From Puniceicoccales bacterium (GTDB lineage Bacteria; Verrucomicrobiota; Verrucomicrobiia; Opitutales; JAIRLG01): a DNA stretch of 5,802 nucleotides. The translations under genes and the position numbers were made by a program. Below the pieces are notes generated by a model. That model was given only the letters and a program-made list of their open reading frames with translations, was not told the DNA's origin and did no database searches. Shown piece by piece: positions 1 through 5,802 of the stretch (its first letter is position 1; every line of letters starts with the position of its first letter). The DNA lies in the NCBI GenBank assembly GCA_031255915.1, contig JAIRRP010000072.1, forward strand, positions 1-5,802, given 5' to 3'.

Positions 1-1928
1 CGGTGCTCGTCGAGGACCTTCAAGGGGATTTTAAGCAATTGGAAGCCATCCTGCAGCACGACCTCTCACGGCGTTACCGCCATCCCGAAAAGGAAGAGCT
101 TCCGCTACTGGATCCGCGGCGCTCATTGGGATCGGTCATCAAGGTATTCCATCCTCATAAGGATTACACCGAGGAGCATAATCACTGGATTGCGACCATT
201 CCTCCGTACATCAAAGACCTCCTTTTTGTCCTAAAAGCCTACTACAGGCCCTCCTGGGGGCAGGATTGGCCCCAGTGTTTTTCGGTTGACTGGATCAATG
301 GCCACCTGGGCTATGTCCTCAAATATTCCGGCACAAAGCTCATCGCTCGCTATTTACGCGTTGGATTTACTGACCTCCATACGGGAAGACTCTTTACGCT
401 CCGGCAGGACTTTTATCCGGCCTGTAAGTGGCAGATGGAAGATGACATTACCGCCTCCGTCATCGTCCCATCGGAAAAAATTTCCGACCTAAATGCGGAA
501 GGTCATCCCTCGGTCAAGTTCGTCAGCAATTGCGAGTACCGCCTCTACCAACGGCCCGATGAAGCCGTAATACCGGGATGTGACCACAAAGCGGAATATG
601 CCATGACACTGCCTGAGACATTTACCTGCAATCTGCACCCCATCACGCGGGAAGAAGCGAAGAAGATGGTCTCCGACAGCATTGCATTTGCCCGCTATAC
701 CGAACCGATGCAGCAGTTCCTCAGGGAATTCGCCCAATCCACCACAGGCCCCCGCTTCGCGGCTTGTCCCTCCGTGAGACGACGCATGCCCAATGGTACT
801 TTCAGCACCAATCCGCGCTATCTCGAAGACCGAGAAGACCTGACGAGCTCACGTAAGGCCTATCTCCTTCGCACCTCCACACGTCTGGCACGACAACTGC
901 CCAAGGATCAACCCGTTCACTACAGTGCCCAAGCGATCATCTCAGGGCGTCGCAATAATCCACCGGAAGAAAACATCGCGCCACTTTCCGTCCACAATCC
1001 GCTCCATTACCTCGAGTTGCCGGAGCTTTTTATGGAATACGCCTCTAACATGACCGGTAAATCGCCTTCGACAACGGGCAGTGGACTGGAGGGCGTCATG
1101 ACCAAGCGGCCCTTCAATGGCCTGAGCACGATCACCGACCTCAACAATGCCCTAACGAGCTTCCTGTTGACCGGTTATCAGGGCTTCATATCCTCAGCCG
1201 GCTTCCTGGGGCCTCACCATCCCATAGGCCATGACGTGACTTACCTCATCCCGGAGATATGGTGTCGCATGTCGGCGGAAGAACGTGACGCTTCATTTCT
1301 TATAGAACATGATTATCTGGAACCCTGTTGCGACTTCACACATGAAGGCCAGTGCGTCGAAGCCAGCCGATTGGGTTATCGCATCACGGACAGTTTTATC
1401 AAAACCTTCGGTGGACGCATTTTTTCCAGCCCAGAAACGCTCTTCCCGGAAGAAATGCTACGACCGGAGCTGCAAGATAGGGATATTTTTTCCAAAAGCA
1501 TGGCGAACATTGTCGATGCCCATCGACGGGCCGCCGAGATATTTTTCAACGATGGCTCCATCGAAGGTGCCTGTCCGCCACTCCGGGCGCTGTTGGACAT
1601 CATGGCTTTCGGGGAATCCAACGGATTACGGCGTTCCTCACCGGAATTTCGCCGGATGTTTGATCCCTCAACGATACGTTCACAAGAATGGTATGGCGCG
1701 CGATTAGAAGCCTTCCGCCAACAACAGATCCACCACTGGGAACGCTGCTATTGCGAAGTCAAAACATGGTGTGATCAATTATGTTCCGAAGGAAATAATG
1801 CCGACGTAATGGTCTTTTCCGCTTCTCAGCGTCTCGACGCCATTGGAGAGCAACTCCAACGACTTCAGTTCCAAGACACAACATACTTCTGCGGCTGCCT
1901 CGGCCTCGATCCTTACGTCTGTCCGTAG
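1..1928 (+). CDS. PPi-type phosphoenolpyruvate carboxykinase, C-terminal part (5' end outside window)
   Basis: Probably converts oxaloacetate and pyrophosphate to phosphoenolpyruvate, phosphate and CO2, or the reverse, in the cytoplasm at the PEP/oxaloacetate branch point. Recognition is from memory of the PPi-type family, whose members have about 1,100-1,200 residues and differ from the ATP and GTP enzymes. Numbering from the GTG at 3, family-like blocks are FSVDWINGHLGYVL (93-106), QMEDDITASVIVP (144-156), LELPELF followed by GKSPSTTGSG (352-361), TKRPFNGL just after, and PEIWCRM (417-423). About 641 residues are visible, so roughly the first 500 should lie upstream. The GTG at 3 is probably an internal valine, because the frame reaches the edge without a stop. 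Family-like sequence appears to end near residue 588 (HWERCYCEVKTW). The last 50 or so residues look like an unconserved tail ending in a Cys-rich CGCLGLDPYVCP. The gene is more GC-rich than the rest of the window. I am fairly sure of the family and less sure of phosphate-donor specificity. Confidence 0.75.
   Translation, partial: VLVEDLQGDFKQLEAILQHDLSRRYRHPEKEELPLLDPRRSLGSVIKVFHPHKDYTEEHNHWIATIPPYIKDLLFVLKAYYRPSWGQDWPQCFSVDWINGHLGYVLKYSGTKLIARYLRVGFTDLHTGRLFTLRQDFYPACKWQMEDDITASVIVPSEKISDLNAEGHPSVKFVSNCEYRLYQRPDEAVIPGCDHKAEYAMTLPETFTCNLHPITREEAKKMVSDSIAFARYTEPMQQFLREFAQSTTGPRFAACPSVRRRMPNGTFSTNPRYLEDREDLTSSRKAYLLRTSTRLARQLPKDQPVHYSAQAIISGRRNNPPEENIAPLSVHNPLHYLELPELFMEYASNMTGKSPSTTGSGLEGVMTKRPFNGLSTITDLNNALTSFLLTGYQGFISSAGFLGPHHPIGHDVTYLIPEIWCRMSAEERDASFLIEHDYLEPCCDFTHEGQCVEASRLGYRITDSFIKTFGGRIFSSPETLFPEEMLRPELQDRDIFSKSMANIVDAHRRAAEIFFNDGSIEGACPPLRALLDIMAFGESNGLRRSSPEFRRMFDPSTIRSQEWYGARLEAFRQQQIHHWERCYCEVKTWCDQLCSEGNNADVMVFSASQRLDAIGEQLQRLQFQDTTYFCGCLGLDPYVCP
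1707..1800 (+). repeat. Diverged direct repeat, copy 1 (within carboxykinase 3' end)
   Basis: This segment encodes EAFRQQQIHHWERCYCEVK and the following CSEGNN region in the carboxykinase frame. It matches the segment at 1955-2048. Over the first 57 bases (1707-1763 against 1955-2011) I count 44 identical bases, and 12 of 19 encoded residues are the same. Similarity is lost over about six codons and then resumes weakly, after a three-base length difference, at the Cys-x-(E/Q)-x-Asn part. The offset is 248 bases at the start and 245 at the end. Confidence 0.7.
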
Positions 1929-2236
1929 TGGGCGAGGAACTTCTTCAAGAAAAAGAAGCTTTTCGCCGGCAACAGATCCGCCACTGGGAGCACTTCCATC
2001 GCGAGATGAAATCACAGCACTCAGCCTGCATCCAAGAAAATCACAACCATACGTCCTACCCAGTTTGCTCTCAGGAGAATCGCAACCACACATCTCACTT
2101 GGCTGACAACACATCTCATTTGGCTTATTTCCAAGAAAATTGCGACCACACATCCCAATCACTACACCCAGCTTGTTCTCAAAAAAACCATAACAATACA
2201 TCCCATTTGGCTCGCTTTCAAGAGAAAGCGCGATAA
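1928..2236 (+). CDS. Short repeat-rich ORF, possible frame-shifted tail of the carboxykinase
   Basis: A 102-codon frame starts with GTG sharing one base with the carboxykinase stop (TAG at 1926-1928). No Shine-Dalgarno sequence is visible before it. Residues 10-28 (EAFRRQQIRHWEHFHREMK) repeat the carboxykinase C-terminal helix. The remainder is a degenerate repeat with the theme C-x-Q-E-N-x-N-H-T-S-H, rich in His, Asn, Ser and Thr, without signal peptide or membrane segment. The same frame is open upstream to 1799, so one -1 shift between 1799 and 1925 would join it to the carboxykinase. It may be a remnant of a longer tail, a translationally coupled small protein, or untranslated DNA. The opposite strand is also open here (2291 down to 1779), which weakens the coding case. 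I do not know a function. Confidence 0.25.
   Translation: MGEELLQEKEAFRRQQIRHWEHFHREMKSQHSACIQENHNHTSYPVCSQENRNHTSHLADNTSHLAYFQENCDHTSQSLHPACSQKNHNNTSHLARFQEKAR
1955..2048 (+). repeat. Diverged direct repeat, copy 2 (downstream of carboxykinase stop)
   Basis: This is the second copy of the segment at 1707-1800. The offset of 248 bases is not a multiple of three, so this copy lies in a different frame from the carboxykinase. Its 3' end runs into the first unit of the 39-base tandem array, whose theme (Cys-x-Gln-Glu-Asn) resembles the carboxykinase sequence CSEGNN. The array may therefore have grown out of this copy. Confidence 0.7.
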
Positions 2237-2257
2237 CATGTCCCACTTGAATGAATG
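2033..2257 (+). repeat. Degenerate 39-base tandem repeat array, about five units
   Basis: Units begin with CAAGAAAAT-like sequence at 2033, 2072, 2132, 2180 and 2219, followed by an ACACATCCCA-like block and TTGGCT. Unit lengths are 39, 60, 48 and 39 bases, and the fifth is degraded. The 60-base unit contains an internal 21-base duplication: ACACATCTCACTTGGCT at 2088-2104 matches 2109-2125 at 16 of 17 positions. All lengths are multiples of three, so reading frames persist across the array. In the + frame it gives QEN-x-NHTSH-like units. On the - strand it gives 13-residue units resembling EMCGCDSPESKLG. The array lies at the composition break between the carboxykinase gene and the AT-rich right part. 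There are no spacers of the kind seen in CRISPR. Confidence 0.75.
2213..2230. other. Perfect 7-bp stem-loop at end of repeat array
   Basis: CGCTTTC (2213-2219), loop AAGA, GAAAGCG (2224-2230) form a perfect inverted repeat just before the TAA of the short + frame at 2234-2236. No T tract follows on either strand, so it is not a convincing intrinsic terminator. It could end or stabilise the carboxykinase transcript, or be a chance product of the repeats. Confidence 0.35.
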
Positions 2258-2411
2258 GTATAATCATGACTTCTTCGCAAAAAATTGACATTTAAAATAA
2301 TTTCGACAGAATATTTTCCACTAAATGGAATGTTTTGACCTTGACAGCTTATCCATAATATGGTGAAAAAGCAGCCGAAGGTAAAAACCTTTAGGAACAT
2401 TAACTAAATAT
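2258..2411. other. AT-rich intergenic region upstream of the secreted-protein gene
   Basis: No gene is supported here. The stretch holds three TTGAC motifs (2285-2290, 2335-2340, 2341-2346), a short inverted repeat TTCCA-N5-TGGAA at 2316-2330 and a small stem AAGGT-N4-ACCTT at 2378-2391. No intrinsic terminator with a T tract is seen for the carboxykinase. The inverted repeat just before the promoter-like hexamers could be an operator, but it is short enough to arise by chance. Confidence 0.5.
2335..2361 (+). promoter_or_regulatory. Candidate sigma-70-type promoter for the secreted-protein gene
   Basis: TTGACC (2335-2340) and TAATAT (2356-2361) are separated by 15 bases, shorter than the preferred 17. 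Transcription would start near 2368 and leave a leader of about 45 bases. A better -35 match, TTGACA at 2341-2346, has no good -10 box at 16-18 bases. The call rests on motif resemblance only. Confidence 0.25.
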
Positions 2412-3503
2412 ATGCATATGAATAAATTAAAATTAAAAATTATGGCAACAAGTTTAGCACTTAGCGCAGCAAGCAGTGGAGCATGGGGAGCGATGTCACT
2501 AAAACCGGAATTAGATGCTTCATCCGGGTGTTACATTTGGAGAGCGCTTAAAGCAGAGACAAGTCCTGGTTTTTTTTTCCCGGGAGAGGCTCCTTATATT
2601 ACAGGAGATACCTCTATTATTTCACAAGATAACTCTCCGTTATTCTTATTGCGTTTCGATCCATCATTTCGTGCAGATGAAAATGATTCTAATGTACGTA
2701 AAGCACGTGGGCTTTATAATCCCTCAAAAATAGGAACGATATTCGGACCTGCTATCGACTTAAAAGGGAAAAATGTCGTGATACATGTGGTCATGCAACC
2801 TTTCCCTGAAAATACCGCAGGTGGTTTATATATACGCCCAGATTTAACATGTCTACCTACTGGCAATCCCATGTCAGTGACAAAACGTTTATCTTTCGGT
2901 ATCTCAAAAGTTATGATCAATGGTGTTGTGAACACAGTTATTCTAAAAAAAGACAATCAAGAGATAATATTTCAGCCAAATTCGTTGGGAATCAAGATTG
3001 AATCCCTTAAGCTTGAGGGTATAAATATACCACAAAATTGCCAACACCTCTCATTTTGGTCTTACGTCGGATTTGATAACACAGTCTTTATCACCTATCA
3101 TTGGTTAATCAATCGAAAGGATGCTATGAAGCTAAGAAACATTCACCGCATTGCTTTTTTTGCCAAACAATATGGTGACAGTGCATATAGTGCCTGGAGT
3201 GCAATCTACTCCAGTGATATGCTTTGGCGAGCCAATTATGAGGCGGTTTGCAGGTCTTTCGGAAAGGATCCTATTTCTAGTACTGCAAATGATGCTGCCA
3301 AACAAGCAGCATACCGTGACATAATAAACCTTCCGGCAATTAAAGGATTTTTAGCTGAGTTAAACACACAAGGACATATAAGTATTCTTCGCTTTATGTG
3401 GCGATTAAAGGATGATGTTCAAAGTTATGATAATAATAAGGGTGATCTCTTCTACAAACATTCTCACGAGCCGGGATTTGTTTTTCTTTACTCAAATAAT
3501 TAA
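2412..3503 (+). CDS. Secreted protein of unknown function
   Basis: This is a complete 363-residue protein that I do not recognise. The N-terminus is a Sec signal peptide: positive MHMNKLKLK (1-9), hydrophobic IMATSLALSAASSGA (10-24), and probable cleavage after Ala24 or Gly26. There is no lipobox cysteine and no later membrane segment, so the product should be periplasmic, surface-associated or exported. The mature part has four cysteines, in GCYIW, LTCLP, QNCQH and AVCRS. Its first two thirds look beta-rich (for example KNVVIHVVMQPF), while the last third is more helical and aromatic (AYSAWSAIYSSDMLW). No catalytic motif is evident. The start could be the ATG at 2412 or 2418. The only purine-rich site, AGGA at 2393-2396, is too far from both to decide. 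The gene stands alone, is AT-rich compared with the carboxykinase, and ends just before a strong stem-loop. A run of nine T (2570-2578) lies early in the coding region. Confidence 0.8.
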   Translation: MHMNKLKLKIMATSLALSAASSGAWGAMSLKPELDASSGCYIWRALKAETSPGFFFPGEAPYITGDTSIISQDNSPLFLLRFDPSFRADENDSNVRKARGLYNPSKIGTIFGPAIDLKGKNVVIHVVMQPFPENTAGGLYIRPDLTCLPTGNPMSVTKRLSFGISKVMINGVVNTVILKKDNQEIIFQPNSLGIKIESLKLEGINIPQNCQHLSFWSYVGFDNTVFITYHWLINRKDAMKLRNIHRIAFFAKQYGDSAYSAWSAIYSSDMLWRANYEAVCRSFGKDPISSTANDAAKQAAYRDIINLPAIKGFLAELNTQGHISILRFMWRLKDDVQSYDNNKGDLFYKHSHEPGFVFLYSNN

Positions 3504-3512
3504 TTTAGACAA

Positions 3513-3546
3513 ATAAGAGTCCTCCCATGATAAGGGAGGCTCTTAT
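3513..3546. terminator. Strong stem-loop terminator between convergent genes
   Basis: The left arm ATAAGAG-T-CCTCCC (3513-3526) pairs with GGGAGG-CTCTTAT (3534-3546), giving 13 base pairs with one bulged T and a 7-base loop. On the + strand it starts 9 bases after the secreted-protein stop and is followed by ATTTTC. On the - strand the stem is followed by TTGTC, so T-tract support is modest in both directions. The right arm contains the stop codon of the - strand polymer synthase (3543-3545). It probably serves both genes. Confidence 0.75.
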
Positions 3547-5802
3547 ATTTTCAGGTTCAATAAGTTTTCACAAAATTCATTATGAAACTTTGCCCATTTT
3601 TTTTGGCTTCTATTCCCATAAGTATACAGCTTTCCCCAGCACTTTCTTGCAAAATCTAAGTTTCCATCCCTTTCGGCATTTTCAGCGTATTCAATCAATA
3701 CGTTGCGATCAAAATCATCCGAACGTCTTGGTTTATCGAGATCACAAATTGCCCGATAAACACGTTCACAGCACTTTCCATCACGAAAAGGAAACGCTTC
3801 CTTCATTCGTTTAAGGTATTGCGGCTCGGGTCGACATTTTCTCTTCAATAGCTTCTCAAGTTCTACAAGAAGATCTTGTTCTGTCGTCACTACCGGCCCA
3901 AATCCATCACAATGATAATCAAAATAGCCCATTCGCGACGAAGCACTTGCAGCGCCATTATCGTTGTAGTAATGATCTTTATCAAAAAGATAATAAAGAA
4001 CAGGCTTTTTAATATAAGCCATCTCAAAAAAAACCGAAGAATAATCGGTAATTAACAGATCATTTTCAATGAAAGCACTTTGAATACTCTTATTCGAACA
4101 TATCTCTTGAATAATGTAATCCGGAAGATTCCATTGCTTCAAATAGCGTGCTATATTAGCATGTGGGAAAAATACAACACGATATTGAAAACGATCCATC
4201 ATGTTTTTTAACTCATTAGAAGAAAGAAAACTTTTCCAACTAGCAGCAAAATGAGAACTACAAAACAATTCCTCCGTCATAGAGATATCAGGTCTCCATG
4301 TTGGCATAACCACAATCGATTTTTGAATTCTTTTTACATGAGAATTTTTTTTTAAAAGCAGAGCATCATGTCTAGGAAATCCAAGCATCTGGACTTGAAA
4401 AGGGAAAAAAGAATAAGTACTGTCTGATTTTCTCATTGCATAGGTCCCATCTGGGGTGCAAGTCAAAATTATATTCATTTTTTTTCTATTAAGCCAAGCA
4501 GATATATCATCTCTATTCATGCCATGCTGCAAAAACACAAAGTCTTTGAATTTCAAATAATCCAGTCCACAAAAGCGTGTGATGTGTATATCGATATGAG
4601 ATGATATGATCTTCGAAGCTTTCATAAGAGCGTTTTTGTATACTCTCCCTCCAAATGGTATTAAATTAAACCCTTCTTTTCGTAAACGTTTCCAATGAGG
4701 TGATGTCTTTACTAAAACAAACTTGATATTTTTTTTTAGCTGACACCTATGAAGATAGCGATACAAATGTTCTGCGTTGTCATCTGCTTGTGTACTACGG
4801 TCCATTAGTAACCAAAAATCCTTACTATTCACTTTGCATTGTTCCTGCCTTACCTTACGAAGATTTTTTTTAATAAAAAAGAACTTACCACATTTTTTTT
4901 GAAAAATATCTTCAAAAATACAATTCATTCCGCGAATTTTGGCACAAATAATTTGCGATTCTTCTTGATAAGGAATGACTATTTTCATCTCGAATCCCCA
5001 GATATGCCCCCAGCATTTTAATGGTGTTTTTTTACAAAAACTTGGAATGACCTCTTGATAATCGATAAAAAAGTGAAATTGATCATCAGCCCTAATATAA
5101 GTCGCTAATACAATTTCCCGCTTTCGTAAATCTATTCCCCTACAATAAAGAATGGGATTATATCGAATTTCCTCCTTTTTGCCTAAGGCAAGCATTCTTA
5201 TGCGATCTAAATACCAGAAATTCACAACATTGAAACTCTCAATATTATGCGAATCAACATAAGATAATGCTTCATGGACTAGAGCTAAACTCTTATCATA
5301 CACGTTTTGCTCAAAATGAGCTGCTATAGTTTCCCCTGCCCGAAAATACCATGAAAAATTATAAATAACGACATAATCTAAAAATTGATAATCATCTCGA
5401 TGTGCAAAAAATTCTCGTTGTTTTAGAAGATCTATGCATTGTAGAGGAAAATTTAGAAAGTAGTCCAAGGATTGTCGGCTATGATTCAGTAATGATGTAC
5501 TATTTTTTCTTTTTCTATAAAAATAATATGCTTCAGGAACAAGAATCCCATAATCTGTGAATTCAGATTGCAAAATCATTTGAGCCGCAAACTTTCCATC
5601 TTCAAAATGATGATCTGAGCCTAATGGAAATAACATTTTTTTGCATTTAATCTTAGAGAGAAGATAAAATGACGAAGTCGAAGACATTATGTTTTTTATA
5701 GACCTAGCATTAACACGCTCTATTGGCTTACTAAATCTGAATTCTGTAGGATGAGTGCTATAACGATGAGATATTTCATGAAAAACATATATTCTAGAAG
5801 AA
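3543..5802 (-). CDS. GT2 / CDP-glycerol glycerophosphotransferase (TagB/TagF-like) fusion, C-terminal part (5' end outside window)
   Basis: Probably a membrane-associated polymerase that transfers glycerol- or polyol-phosphate units onto a surface glycan such as a capsule, teichoic-acid-like or LPS side chain. Numbering from the Met at 5687, residues 1-65 look like the end of a GT2 glycosyltransferase domain (HFEDGKF at 28-33, then AYYFYRKRKNSTSLL). A helical stretch (70-170) and a beta-rich linker (190-280) follow. The Glyphos_transf domain spans about 288-645: MDRSTQADDNAEHLYRYL (295-312), LQHGM with His388, MPTWRP (461-466), FPHAN with His509 and LITDYSSVFFEMAY (545-558). The two His motifs correspond to those linked with catalysis in TagF. 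Residues 656-714 form a short TPR-like tail. The Met at 5687 is not the true start: 38 more in-frame codons run without a stop to the window edge, and the GT2 domain lacks its nucleotide-binding half. The gene is AT-rich with many homopolymer runs. The exact donor and acceptor cannot be read from sequence. Confidence 0.85.
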   Translation of the reverse strand, partial: SSRIYVFHEISHRYSTHPTEFRFSKPIERVNARSIKNIMSSTSSFYLLSKIKCKKMLFPLGSDHHFEDGKFAAQMILQSEFTDYGILVPEAYYFYRKRKNSTSLLNHSRQSLDYFLNFPLQCIDLLKQREFFAHRDDYQFLDYVVIYNFSWYFRAGETIAAHFEQNVYDKSLALVHEALSYVDSHNIESFNVVNFWYLDRIRMLALGKKEEIRYNPILYCRGIDLRKREIVLATYIRADDQFHFFIDYQEVIPSFCKKTPLKCWGHIWGFEMKIVIPYQEESQIICAKIRGMNCIFEDIFQKKCGKFFFIKKNLRKVRQEQCKVNSKDFWLLMDRSTQADDNAEHLYRYLHRCQLKKNIKFVLVKTSPHWKRLRKEGFNLIPFGGRVYKNALMKASKIISSHIDIHITRFCGLDYLKFKDFVFLQHGMNRDDISAWLNRKKMNIILTCTPDGTYAMRKSDSTYSFFPFQVQMLGFPRHDALLLKKNSHVKRIQKSIVVMPTWRPDISMTEELFCSSHFAASWKSFLSSNELKNMMDRFQYRVVFFPHANIARYLKQWNLPDYIIQEICSNKSIQSAFIENDLLITDYSSVFFEMAYIKKPVLYYLFDKDHYYNDNGAASASSRMGYFDYHCDGFGPVVTTEQDLLVELEKLLKRKCRPEPQYLKRMKEAFPFRDGKCCERVYRAICDLDKPRRSDDFDRNVLIEYAENAERDGNLDFARKCWGKLYTYGNRSQKKWAKFHNEFCENLLNLKI

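Noticed and set aside
2033..2257. CRISPR array
   Set aside because: Units are contiguous and degenerate, with no unique spacers and variable unit length.
1779..2291. 170-codon - strand frame across the repeats with Cys-rich units (MCGCD-like)
   Set aside because: It runs antisense into the carboxykinase 3' end, has no ribosome binding site before its ATG, and its regularity follows from the 39-base period. Kept only as an alternative reading of the array.
2285..2314. Second promoter using TTGACA at 2285-2290
   Set aside because: No acceptable -10 hexamer lies at 16-18 bases; the nearest, GAATAT, matches only three of six positions.
2218..2400. 60-codon - strand frame starting with a hydrophobic, lipoprotein-like MFLKVFTFGCFFTILWISC
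   Set aside because: The residue at -3 of the would-be lipobox is Trp, there is no ribosome binding site, and it covers the likely promoter of the + gene and the repeat array. Probably chance hydrophobicity from AT-rich DNA.
2515..2733. Other frames inside the secreted-protein, carboxykinase and synthase genes, such as 2515-2733, 286-492 and 4839-5021
   Set aside because: They lie wholly within better supported genes and show no domain or start signal of their own.
5685..5687. ATG as the true start of the polymer synthase
   Set aside because: The frame stays open to the window edge, the upstream residues continue a GT2-like domain, and no ribosome binding site precedes it.

Overview
The window holds three substantial genes and a repeat-filled junction. 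Two of the genes run off the window edges. At the left, on the + strand, is the C-terminal part of a large enzyme that I recognise as a pyrophosphate-type (PPi-type) phosphoenolpyruvate carboxykinase. On the + strand in the middle is a complete 363-residue secreted protein that I cannot assign to a family. At the right, on the - strand, is the C-terminal part of a large cell-surface polymer synthase that joins a GT2-like glycosyltransferase end to a TagB/TagF-type CDP-glycerol glycerophosphotransferase domain. There are no tRNA, rRNA, CRISPR or insertion-sequence features.

Base composition changes sharply. Two 60-base stretches of the carboxykinase gene counted by hand give 50 and 55 percent G+C. 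Single stretches in the secreted-protein gene and the polymer synthase give 33 and 25 percent. The change falls at about 2235-2300, directly after a degenerate 39-base tandem repeat array. The left part therefore looks like core metabolism and the right part like the edge of an acquired surface-polysaccharide region. The junction holds a duplicated piece of the carboxykinase 3' end, the repeat array and an AT-rich promoter-like region.

The secreted-protein gene and the polymer synthase gene converge on one strong stem-loop at 3513-3546, which overlaps the stop codon of the synthase. I see no operon here. The carboxykinase works in central carbon metabolism, while the other two genes probably act at the cell surface, so a shared pathway is not evident.

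Organism: a bacterium whose core genes are moderately GC-rich. A PPi-type carboxykinase suits a fermenting or anaerobic lifestyle. The GT2-TagF fusion occurs in host-associated bacteria of several phyla, both Gram-positive and Gram-negative. I cannot name a genus from this sequence.

The most unusual thing here is the carboxykinase tail. A segment encoding its C-terminal helix reappears about 248 bases downstream in another frame, after the stop codon, and continues into the 39-base repeats, whose length differences are all multiples of three. This looks like a tail that was duplicated, expanded and then frame-disrupted. It is not a demonstrated new system.
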